Below, in pieces: positions 7,480-13,449 of a DNA stretch of 13,449 nucleotides (within the stretch, counting starts at the first letter, position 1; each line of letters opens with the position of its first letter). The notes under the pieces were generated by a model, which ran no database searches, was not told the DNA's origin, and was given only the letters and a program-made list of their open reading frames with translations. This DNA is from Ruminococcus sp. UBA7013. GTDB taxonomy: Bacteria; Bacillota; Clostridia; Oscillospirales; Ruminococcaceae. The translations under genes and the position numbers were made by a program. The stretch spans positions 1 through 13,449 of the forward strand of contig DJXD01000120.1 in assembly GCA_002449585.1 (NCBI GenBank). Direction: 5' to 3'.

Positions 7480-9198
7480 TCATGCTCCTGACTGCATCTG
7501 TGAATGATAGATTTCCTGATAAATTTCACAAGTCTGCAATAAATTTTCATGTGTCCCTGCTCCTACGCATAAGCCATCATCCAGCACAAGAATCAGATCT
7601 GCATGCAATAAAGAAGTGGCTCTTTGTGAAATAATAATTTTAGTCATATCAGAATAATTCTGTTTTAGAGCGTTTCTCAATCTGGCATCTGTTGCATAAT
7701 CAAGCGCACTCATGCTATCATCCAGAATTAAAATTGCAGGATTTCCGGCCAATGCTCTTGCAATCGTGAGACGCTGTTTTTGTCCGCCGGATAGATTTTT
7801 TCCGCCCTGCACTAAATGCGTATTTATGCCATAGGAAAGCGATTGCACAAAATCAGCCTGTGCAGTAGCAAGTGCTTTCTGTAGGGAAGCATCTGGAATA
7901 TCTGGATCTGACCAGAGCAGATTTTCTTTGATCGTTCCCGTCATAAGCACGGATTTTTGAGGGACAATACTAATTTTCTGATGCAATGTTTTTAATTTAT
8001 AATTCTGGATCGGCTTTCCAAATACTCGAATTTCTCCCTCTGATGCATCATAACTCCGGGAAATCAAAGCGGCTAGTGTAGATTTTCCTGAACCTGTTCC
8101 CCCGATGATTCCTAATGTCTGGCCTTTATGCAAACAGAAATCAATATCTGTGAGCGCATTGCTTCCGCTATGATCATAGGCAAAACTGACATGAGAAAAT
8201 GCAAGAATTTCGCCTTGTTCTGGAATTTCTACTTGTTCTGATCCATCTTTCATAGAAGATTGTATTTCTAATACTTCTGCGACACGCAAAGAAGAAGCCT
8301 GTGCTTTTGTCAAGATTACAATCAGATTTGCCAGCGCAATCATGGCTAATAAAATTTGCGTCATATAATTTGTAAATGCGGTTAAATCGCCCTGACTTAA
8401 TTTTCCGGTATTAACATGAATGCCGCCGAACCATAGAACCGCAACGATGCCTAAATTCATGATCACGAATGTCACAGGGTTTAAAATAGCGGAAATTCTT
8501 CCGGCTGTGATCATACGCTGTTCAAGAGCAGCGCATTCATCCTGAAATTGTTCTGTTTCTCGTTTCTGACGGGCAAATGCACGGATCACCCGCACACCAT
8601 CCAGATTTTCCCCTGTATGCCGTGCGATGCCATCCAGCTTTTTTTGATTTTGGGTATATAACGGAATTGTCTTGTTCATGACATGATACAGCACAAAAGC
8701 GGCAAGCGGAGCGATCAGCAAGAAAATCAATGCTAGTTGTGCATCAATCACCAAAGTCATGATAATTGCGCCTAATACTAAAAATGGCGCACGTGATGCC
8801 AGACGAATAAACATATTCACCCCTGATTGTGAAGCTGTGACATCATTTGTGATGCGATTGATCAGCGTAGAAGTACCAAGATGATCAATTTCTGTTTCAG
8901 ATAAAGTATTCATATGCTGATACAGAGCTTTCCGAAGATCTGTACCATATCCGAAAGCACATTTTGCGGCAAAATATTGACATGTGAGCGCAAAGCACAG
9001 GCCACAGATGCCTAATAGCACGATCAGGCCGCACATTTTGCCGACATAAACAGCATCTTGTTGGGCTATGCCATGATCAATGATTTTTGCCATGACAACA
9101 GGGACGATCAATTCAAAAATGGCTTCGAGGAGCTTAAAAAAAGGGCCTAATATCATCTCTTTTCTGTATGGCTTCAAAAATCTTAATAATTTTTGCAT
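7480..9198 (-). CDS. Half ABC exporter, degenerate-site subunit of a heterodimer
   Basis: With the start at 9198 the protein has 572 residues: membrane domain about 13-300, then an ATPase domain. Walker A is GGTGSGKST (366-374), Q-loop Gln 414 and a canonical signature LSGGQ (469-473). Walker B reads ILILDD, so Asp 494 replaces the catalytic Glu, and the switch His is replaced by Gln 525 (SQR). This combination marks the non-hydrolysing site of heterodimeric exporters, complementary to the partner encoded next. An upstream in-frame start at 9309 would add 37 residues without family likeness and run into the divergent gene. The ATG at 9198 has AAAGGA at 8 nt and begins MQKLLRFLKPYRK, the usual N-terminus. 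Confidence 0.93.
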   Translation of the reverse strand: MQKLLRFLKPYRKEMILGPFFKLLEAIFELIVPVVMAKIIDHGIAQQDAVYVGKMCGLIVLLGICGLCFALTCQYFAAKCAFGYGTDLRKALYQHMNTLSETEIDHLGTSTLINRITNDVTASQSGVNMFIRLASRAPFLVLGAIIMTLVIDAQLALIFLLIAPLAAFVLYHVMNKTIPLYTQNQKKLDGIARHTGENLDGVRVIRAFARQKRETEQFQDECAALEQRMITAGRISAILNPVTFVIMNLGIVAVLWFGGIHVNTGKLSQGDLTAFTNYMTQILLAMIALANLIVILTKAQASSLRVAEVLEIQSSMKDGSEQVEIPEQGEILAFSHVSFAYDHSGSNALTDIDFCLHKGQTLGIIGGTGSGKSTLAALISRSYDASEGEIRVFGKPIQNYKLKTLHQKISIVPQKSVLMTGTIKENLLWSDPDIPDASLQKALATAQADFVQSLSYGINTHLVQGGKNLSGGQKQRLTIARALAGNPAILILDDSMSALDYATDARLRNALKQNYSDMTKIIISQRATSLLHADLILVLDDGLCVGAGTHENLLQTCEIYQEIYHSQMQSGA

Positions 9199-9206
9199 GA
9201 AAAATT

Positions 9207-9212
9207 TCCTTT
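9207..9212 (-). promoter_or_regulatory. Ribosome binding site that fixes the start of the first ABC gene
   Basis: AAAGGA on the minus strand lies 8 nt before the ATG at 9198. It favours this start over the longer in-frame version. Confidence 0.7.
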
Positions 9213-9265
9213 CTGTGAAATTTGCGATATGAATATTTTTTCTTTTTTGGACAAAGCTATCTTCA

Positions 9266-9272
9266 GAGGTGA
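9266..9272 (+). promoter_or_regulatory. Ribosome binding site that fixes the SpoIIQ-like start
   Basis: GAGGTGA lies 4 nt before the ATG at 9277. It favours this start over the in-frame one at 9193, which would put 28 polar residues before the membrane anchor. Confidence 0.75.
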
Positions 9273-9276
9273 TTTT

Positions 9277-10188
9277 ATGAAAGCGAAAACAAACAGACTG
9301 AAGACACATTTTAGTTTTTATCTGGTTCTGACCATATGCATGATGATGATCACAGTGGCATGTTGGTTTGCTTATACGCAGACGAAAAATGAAATTGTTT
9401 TGAATCTAGATTCTTCTGTGGAATCTATGGAAGATGTTCGTGTGATGGAATTGCAGACAGATGTTCCCCGTGTGACAGAAAAGCCCACAGAAGCCCCCAC
9501 TGATCCGCCAACTGATCCCCCAACTGATCCGCCAGCTACACAAGCACCGGAAACGATTCCGCAAACAGAGCCAGTGATCACACAGCCTGTTGCGATCCAA
9601 CCGCTTCCCACTGCGCCCATTGAAACACAGCCCCTCACACAACAAGCCGCTATGATGGATGCCCCTGAAACTGCCCCCATCGCTATTGAAACAGAAGAGC
9701 CTACAGAATCACAGCCGGATGATCCGGAACTTGTTCCAACTGTAGCAGAGCCGCCGTGCTGGCCATTGAAAGGCGAAATTCTGGAAGCATTCAGCAATGG
9801 TGAATTAGTCAAATCCTCCACAACGGGCATATGGCAGACCCACAACGGCATTGATATTTCAGGCACATTAGGGGATACTGTCTGTGCTGTGAATACAGGG
9901 ATTATCACAGGGGTTGAGGATGATCCGCTTTGGGGGGTAACGGTGACGATTGATCATAAAAATGGAATGATCACACGCTATTGCAATTTAAATGCTGGTT
10001 TATCTGTCAGTGTGGGGGAAAAAGTCACACAGGGCGATAGCATTGGCGCATTAGGGGATACTTCTGATATTGAAAGTGCAATGCCTTGTCATCTGCATTT
10101 TGAAGTACTGGAAGGGGATGCTTATACAGATCCGCTTGCTTATCTTGGGGAACTGCTTCCGGATACAGAAATCACAGAAGAAGAATAA
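9277..10188 (+). CDS. SpoIIQ-like membrane-anchored M23 (LytM) domain protein
   Basis: The 303-residue protein has a short basic N-terminus, one membrane anchor (about 12-33), a long Pro/Thr/Glu linker (60-160) with PTDP repeats, and a C-terminal M23/LytM domain (162-290). Zinc ligands are present: His 189 and Asp 193 in HNGID, and His 274 in HLH (272-274). The position that usually holds a catalytic His in Y-x-H-L is Asn 237 (RYCNL). This Asn, the preceding GELVKSSTTGIWQTH block and the overall layout match my knowledge of SpoIIQ, the forespore-side partner of SpoIIIAH in the sporulation channel of Clostridia. A cell-wall endopeptidase outside sporulation is the alternative. It stands alone, divergent from the ABC genes, and ends in a strong terminator. 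No convincing sigma-F promoter was seen. Confidence 0.82.
   Translation: MKAKTNRLKTHFSFYLVLTICMMMITVACWFAYTQTKNEIVLNLDSSVESMEDVRVMELQTDVPRVTEKPTEAPTDPPTDPPTDPPATQAPETIPQTEPVITQPVAIQPLPTAPIETQPLTQQAAMMDAPETAPIAIETEEPTESQPDDPELVPTVAEPPCWPLKGEILEAFSNGELVKSSTTGIWQTHNGIDISGTLGDTVCAVNTGIITGVEDDPLWGVTVTIDHKNGMITRYCNLNAGLSVSVGEKVTQGDSIGALGDTSDIESAMPCHLHFEVLEGDAYTDPLAYLGELLPDTEITEEE
9499..9534 (+). repeat. Three 12-bp tandem repeats coding for PTDP-type linker
   Basis: ACTGATCCGCCA, ACTGATCCCCCA and ACTGATCCGCCA follow each other exactly and encode a repeating Thr-Asp-Pro-Pro unit. They lie in the extracytoplasmic linker of the SpoIIQ-like protein. Copy number may vary between strains by slippage, which would change linker length but not reading frame. 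Confidence 0.85.
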
Positions 10189-10227
10189 AATAAATCAGCC
10201 TGGAATATTTCAGGCTGATTTATTTTA
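10186..10227. terminator. Bidirectional Rho-independent terminator
   Basis: A perfect 17-bp inverted repeat (10186-10202 with 10211-10227) around the loop GAATATTT. The outer part is A-rich on one side and T-rich on the other, so each strand reads a GC stem (CAGCCTG/CAGGCTG type) followed by a U-tract. It includes the stop codon of the SpoIIQ-like gene and the stop codon of the convergent CPBP gene, so it serves both. Confidence 0.92.
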
Positions 10228-10893
10228 ATTCAGCAGAGTGACTAGAATATCCCATAGCATATGAACGCCGACAGAAACCCAGATATTTTTGAAATATAGC
10301 ATACACCAGCTGAAAAATACGCTCAGAAGCAAGATCATGACAAAACCGAAATTTTGAAAATATAGCATAAAATTGCCGTATAAAATCCAGATCGGGAAAT
10401 GAATGCTTAGAAATAATATCGCATTGATAGCGACAGCATACGGCTGATTTTGATCTGTCAATGTTGCATTGAGCAGAAATCCCCGGAATACAAATTCTTC
10501 TGTAATGCCTACAAATAGAAATGCGGTGCATTCGGGCAGATCCTCCAGCTGAAAATAAAATCCTCTATGGGCAATGACAGAATTCAGAATGCAGAATCCA
10601 GCCACGCCGAGAAATACAGGAATGACTTCTTTTAGATCTGCTTTCTGCGTGAGCAATTCTTTTTTATGAATATATAAATTCTGATCAAATTTTGTCATCA
10701 AAATCCATGCGGGGAGCGTCCAGCAAAGATTTTTCAAGATGCCATCAAACAGAAGGCAGGAGAGCACAGAGCCATCCGGAACAATCGTATTCAGAGCCGG
10801 GCGGATGATTAATTCTGCAATTGCCCATATCAGATAGAAGATCACAAAAAACGGAATATAAATTTTTTGGAAGAAATCAGAACGCAGATTCAT
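10225..10893 (-). CDS. CPBP family intramembrane metalloprotease
   Basis: A 222-residue multi-pass membrane protein with the three motifs of the CPBP (CAAX protease and bacteriocin-processing, Rce1-like) family: EEFVFRG at 132-138, His 165 in FLSIHFPI, and His 211 with Asp 215 in VHMLWD (Asn is more common at the last position). The Glu and His residues are the expected catalytic or metal-binding set. Members can process membrane peptides or confer self-immunity to bacteriocins, but many have no known substrate. The start overlaps the U32 stop in ATGA, so translation is coupled; the gene ends in the shared terminator. No bacteriocin gene is visible nearby. Confidence 0.87.
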   Translation of the reverse strand: MNLRSDFFQKIYIPFFVIFYLIWAIAELIIRPALNTIVPDGSVLSCLLFDGILKNLCWTLPAWILMTKFDQNLYIHKKELLTQKADLKEVIPVFLGVAGFCILNSVIAHRGFYFQLEDLPECTAFLFVGITEEFVFRGFLLNATLTDQNQPYAVAINAILFLSIHFPIWILYGNFMLYFQNFGFVMILLLSVFFSWCMLYFKNIWVSVGVHMLWDILVTLLN

Positions 10894-12143
10894 ATAATTT
10901 GCCTGCTCTCTTCGGGCGGATTTTTGACAGGCAGACGGATCAGGCTATTTTTCGGAAATGCCTGATCACAGGGGAATGAAAATTTCATCATGGCATGATT
11001 CACCGTTTGGATCTGTTCACCCTCTGCATTATAAATTTCATCCAGTTTCAGGCTGACGGGCTTTTGACCGGGCGCAAGAATTTCAATCACATCTCCGGCA
11101 AAGAAGCGATTTCTCTGCGTTGCCTGAATTCTGCCGTTTTCATATCCTTCTACAATGCCCACAACATCGCAAGTACTGATATAACCGCTATTTTCATAAT
11201 ATTGACAGGCATTTGGATGCCCGAAGAAAAACCCGGTACAATAACGCCTATGACTGACTTTGAACACTTCATCATGAATCCATTCCGGAAGATGATAAGC
11301 ATTCGGATTTTGCAAATAATAATCCATTGCGAGCCTGTATGCATTTGTGATCACGGAGACATAATAAGCCGATTTTGCCCGGCCTTCGATCTTGAAAGAC
11401 GTAACACCAGCATCCGCTAGCTGATCCAGATGATCAATCATGCACATATCACGGGCATTGAGAATATAAGTGCCTTCGGGTTCTTCCCGGATTTCCATAG
11501 GTAAATTTGGCCGTTTTTCTTCTGTGAGATAATATTTCCATCTGCATGGCTGGGCACATGCGCCCCGGTTGGCATCCCGATCTGTAAAATAGGCTGATAA
11601 TAGGCATCTTCCGGAAAAGGAAACGCACATTGCACCATGTACAAACACCTCAATTTCCAGATCATCGGGAACATGTCTGCGGATTTCGGCGATCTCGTCA
11701 AGTGATAATTCTCTTGCCAGCACCACACGCCGAGCCCCTAATTCATAAAGCGCATTTGCAGATGCATAATTTACAATGCCTGTCTGTGTTGACATATGAA
11801 TTGCTATATTAGGGGCAATTTGTTTTGCCATCTGTAAAACACCCAGATCAGCAATGATAAATGCATCCACATGTGCATTGACAGCTTCTGACAGGAAGCC
11901 GGGGAGAAAGGCTAATTCTGAATTTCTTGGCAATGTATTCACAGTAAGATACACTTTTTTATGTTTTTCATGTGCGAATTTGACAGCTTCACAGAGACCA
12001 GCGGCATCAAAATTCGGCGCACCGGCTCTCATGCCGAACTTATTTCCGCCCAGATAAACCGCATCTGCGCCAAAGTCAAGAGCAGCATGAAGCCGCTCTT
12101 GATCCCCGGCAGGTGCGAGAATTTCGTGATAAGTATGTTTCAT
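10890..12143 (-). CDS. Peptidase U32 family protein, TrhP-like tRNA hydroxylation enzyme
   Basis: A 417-residue member of the U32 family, which includes E. coli YegQ/TrhP and Bacillus YrrO. It starts with EILAPAGDQERLHAALDFGADAVYLG-type sequence (7-32). The family signature runs from 165 to 201, with EVFVHGAMCVSFSGRC and the NRGACAQPCRW block. Cysteines 173, 180, 196 and 200 are placed to hold an iron-sulfur cluster. C-terminal to about 330 is a beta-rich U32 tail. TrhP proteins hydroxylate uridine 34 of certain tRNAs using prephenate; other U32 members act on 23S rRNA or in ubiquinone synthesis, so the exact substrate is an inference. It lies 2 nt after the mltG stop, with GAGGAA inside the end of mltG. 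In Bacillus the trhP genes are also close to mltG. Only one U32 gene is seen here, and no trmR-like methyltransferase. Confidence 0.9.
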   Translation of the reverse strand: MKHTYHEILAPAGDQERLHAALDFGADAVYLGGNKFGMRAGAPNFDAAGLCEAVKFAHEKHKKVYLTVNTLPRNSELAFLPGFLSEAVNAHVDAFIIADLGVLQMAKQIAPNIAIHMSTQTGIVNYASANALYELGARRVVLARELSLDEIAEIRRHVPDDLEIEVFVHGAMCVSFSGRCLLSAYFTDRDANRGACAQPCRWKYYLTEEKRPNLPMEIREEPEGTYILNARDMCMIDHLDQLADAGVTSFKIEGRAKSAYYVSVITNAYRLAMDYYLQNPNAYHLPEWIHDEVFKVSHRRYCTGFFFGHPNACQYYENSGYISTCDVVGIVEGYENGRIQATQRNRFFAGDVIEILAPGQKPVSLKLDEIYNAEGEQIQTVNHAMMKFSFPCDQAFPKNSLIRLPVKNPPEESRQII

Positions 12144-12145
12144 GA

Positions 12146-13390
12146 TTATTCCTCATTATTTTCATCATCTTCCGGATTTTCAGCATCCGGATTCCATTCA
12201 CCACGCCTGATTTTTTCAACCATGTCGATATTAGCATTATGTTCTTCCAATGTCCGGGCAAAATAAGTTTCACCCGTGTCGACATTGGCATAGAAATAAA
12301 AATAATCTGATTCTGCTGGATATAAAACAGATTCAATAGCCGCAAGCCCCGGATTGCATAACGCACCAGCAGGCAGGCCATTGCAGACATATGTGTTATA
12401 TGCATCATAAATCTGCTGATTATCTAATTCAATATTAGGCTTGATTACATTTTCTACATATAGCACAGTGACATCTGATTGCAATTTTGGATAATCCGGA
12501 CTATTCAGACGATTCCAGAACACAGAGGCGATCATAGGCATATCTGCATCTATGGCGGCTTCTTTCTGAATAATAGATGCCAAAATAATGACTTCATCCA
12601 ATGTCAGATTTAATTCCTGCATACGCTGATAATATTGATCTGTAATTTTAAGATCAAAATTCATATAGATTTTGCGGCAGACATCGGCCGGATCACTATC
12701 TTCATAAAAAGTATACGTATCCGGGAAGCAGTAACCTTCCATACGATAAAATTTCAAACTGCTGTTATAAGCTGGAAGATGATTCTCAAATTCATAGCCG
12801 AAATTGCCAGCATTGAAATAATATAAAAATTTCGATGCTTCGCAGACATTATTTTGCTCTAATTTCATAGCGGCATCATATAGCGTAATACCTTCGGGGA
12901 ACATAACATCCACAACATTTTGTGCTTCTGCAACATCGCCATTTTTAGAAAGCGTATCAATCAAAGTTTCATAAGCCATAGAAGCACTGATTTCATGATT
13001 ACCAGCAACATAATCCGCATCTGCTCCGCTCAGGCGAGAGAAATAAATAAAAGCTTTTGGGATTTTGATAATCCCATCTTCATAGAGATTCTGTGCTATT
13101 TCTGCTGTTGTTGCGCCTTCGGGGATATTAAATAATACCAATCGCTGTGAACCATTAATGCCAAGCATATCTTTTCCGACTTCAATAATACCTACTGCCA
13201 GAGAAATAGAAATCACAAATACAGCCGTCAGCATGATCAGAACGGTATAAACACGGGCACTTTTATGCTTTTTTCGCTTTTTGATTTTTTTATTGCTTTT
13301 CTTAGCATGAGTAGATTTCTTTTCGGGGGATGGCTCTGGCACTTCCTCCGGCACATCTTCCAGTAAAATATCTTCAGATTCTGGATTCAT
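12146..13390 (-). CDS. mltG: Endolytic peptidoglycan transglycosylase MltG (YceG-like)
   Basis: Cuts nascent glycan strands at the plasma membrane and so sets their length. With the ATG at 13390 it has 414 residues: an acidic then very basic cytoplasmic segment (1-46), one membrane segment (about 48-68), a LysM-like part (85-130) and the YceG catalytic domain. Family marks are MEGYCFPDTYTF (217-228), ASIIQKEA with the catalytic Glu at 277, LQSDVTVLYV (303-312), and NGLPAGALCNPGLAAIESVL (337-356). The tail is Asp/Glu/Asn-rich. A TTG directly before the ATG is also in frame. Oddly, neither has a Shine-Dalgarno sequence, because the DNA just upstream is the hairpin of a possible IS end. An insertion may have replaced the original upstream region. 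Confidence 0.93.
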   Translation of the reverse strand: MNPESEDILLEDVPEEVPEPSPEKKSTHAKKSNKKIKKRKKHKSARVYTVLIMLTAVFVISISLAVGIIEVGKDMLGINGSQRLVLFNIPEGATTAEIAQNLYEDGIIKIPKAFIYFSRLSGADADYVAGNHEISASMAYETLIDTLSKNGDVAEAQNVVDVMFPEGITLYDAAMKLEQNNVCEASKFLYYFNAGNFGYEFENHLPAYNSSLKFYRMEGYCFPDTYTFYEDSDPADVCRKIYMNFDLKITDQYYQRMQELNLTLDEVIILASIIQKEAAIDADMPMIASVFWNRLNSPDYPKLQSDVTVLYVENVIKPNIELDNQQIYDAYNTYVCNGLPAGALCNPGLAAIESVLYPAESDYFYFYANVDTGETYFARTLEEHNANIDMVEKIRRGEWNPDAENPEDDENNEE

Positions 13391-13395
13391 CAATA

Positions 13396-13449
13396 GGCGG
13401 CAGGATACCCCAACTTCTAAAGTTGGGGAGGAATGCCGCTCCCTCCTTT
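13396..13449 (-). mobile_element. Possible right end of a second IS605-type element, partial
   Basis: A two-part hairpin lies 3 bp beyond the mltG TTG: GCGGCA (13397-13402) pairs with TGCCGC (13434-13439), then a 5-by-5 internal loop, then CCCCAACTT (13408-13416) with AAGTTGGGG (13420-13428) around a 3-base loop. On the minus strand it reads CGGCATTCCTCCCC, stem, GGGGTATCCTGCCG. That pattern resembles the 3' ends of OrfB/tnpB elements. The body would lie to the right of the window, facing mltG. There is no T-tract, so a simple terminator is less likely. The exact boundary cannot be placed, and the assignment rests on shape and memory. Confidence 0.45.
13417..13449 (-). CDS. Possible C-terminal codons of a TnpB-like gene (partial)
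   Basis: On the minus strand a frame open from the window edge reads KGGSGIPPQL and stops at TAG (13417-13419) inside the hairpin loop. The ends of tnpB genes often overlap their element's right-end hairpin, which fits. Ten residues cannot prove it, and the frame could be chance. Confidence 0.28.
   Translation of the reverse strand, partial: KGGSGIPPQL

Larger units (their letters stand above)
9199..9276. promoter_or_regulatory. Divergent intergenic region between the ABC pair and the SpoIIQ-like gene
   Basis: These 78 bp separate two divergently transcribed units, so promoters for both should be in or near them. The stretch is very A/T-rich with a T-run at 9236-9247. I found no strong sigma-A promoter on either strand; TTGTCC at 9249-9254 on the minus strand with CATATC 17 bp on is weak. 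Confidence 0.45.

Noticed and set aside
9194..9240. Sigma-F-like promoter before the SpoIIQ-like gene
   Set aside because: GCATG at 9195-9199 resembles a -35, but the sequence 15-16 bp on (GAAATTTGCG) is a poor -10 match.
9199..9309. Longer N-terminus of the first ABC gene (start at 9309)
   Set aside because: It overlaps the divergent gene's start, has no family likeness, and the 9198 start has a better ribosome site.
9480..9540. Possible CRISPR-like repeats
   Set aside because: Units are 12 bp, directly adjacent without spacers, and in frame with a proline-rich coding linker.
9372..9908. 178-residue minus-strand open frame inside the SpoIIQ-like gene
   Set aside because: It is the mirror of the Pro/Thr-rich linker and M23 coding sequence, rich in Gly, Ser and Val from low-complexity repeats, with no family likeness or own signals.
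11438..11728. Second minus-strand frame within the U32 gene
   Set aside because: It lies in another frame of a well-supported gene and matches nothing known to me.

Overview
The window looks like a piece of chromosome from an anaerobic, low-to-moderate GC Firmicute, most likely a Ruminococcus-type member of the Oscillospiraceae. The reasons are the strong AGGAGG-like ribosome sites, the tight operons, a SpoIIQ-like M23 protein with a Thr/Pro/Asp-rich linker, a YheI/BmrCD-type ABC pair, and the mltG-U32 gene pairing known from Bacillus and Clostridia. The genus is an inference; there is no rRNA gene here.

Layout from left to right. Positions 1-178 look like the right end of an IS200/IS605-family (tnpB-type) element, including a probable omega-RNA scaffold that ends beside the tyrA stop codon. 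Positions 180-5611 are a six-gene minus-strand operon transcribed right to left: a small three-helix membrane protein, a D-2-hydroxyacid dehydrogenase, proB, proA, an unrecognised proline/lysine-rich protein, and tyrA. A good promoter with an extended -10 and 17 bp spacing lies at 5648-5676. Positions 5737-9198 hold two half-ABC exporters on the minus strand that form an asymmetric heterodimer, followed by a clear terminator at 5701-5731. Divergent from them, across a 78-bp gap, is the SpoIIQ-like gene (9277-10188, plus strand). A perfect 17-bp inverted repeat at 10186-10227 is the shared terminator between it and the convergent minus-strand operon mltG - U32 protein - CPBP protease (10225-13390). 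Positions 13396-13449, directly before the mltG start, hold a long two-part hairpin that also resembles an IS605-type right end, facing the opposite way.

How the genes fit together. ProB and ProA make glutamate semialdehyde for proline. TyrA turns prephenate into 4-hydroxyphenylpyruvate for tyrosine, and the dehydrogenase in the same operon could act on a related 2-keto acid. MltG and the SpoIIQ-like protein both act at the cell envelope. The U32 protein is most like the TrhP tRNA hydroxylation family, which depends on prephenate, the substrate of TyrA.

Most genes are ordinary housekeeping functions. The points worth a second look are the two inward-facing IS605-like ends with their possible guide segments in tyrA and mltG, the missing ribosome site in front of mltG, the unknown Pro/Lys-rich protein inside the proline operon, and the direct repeats around the pro operon promoter. 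I found no clear sign of a wholly new defence or mobile system inside the window. No gene-free stretch exceeds 300 bases.
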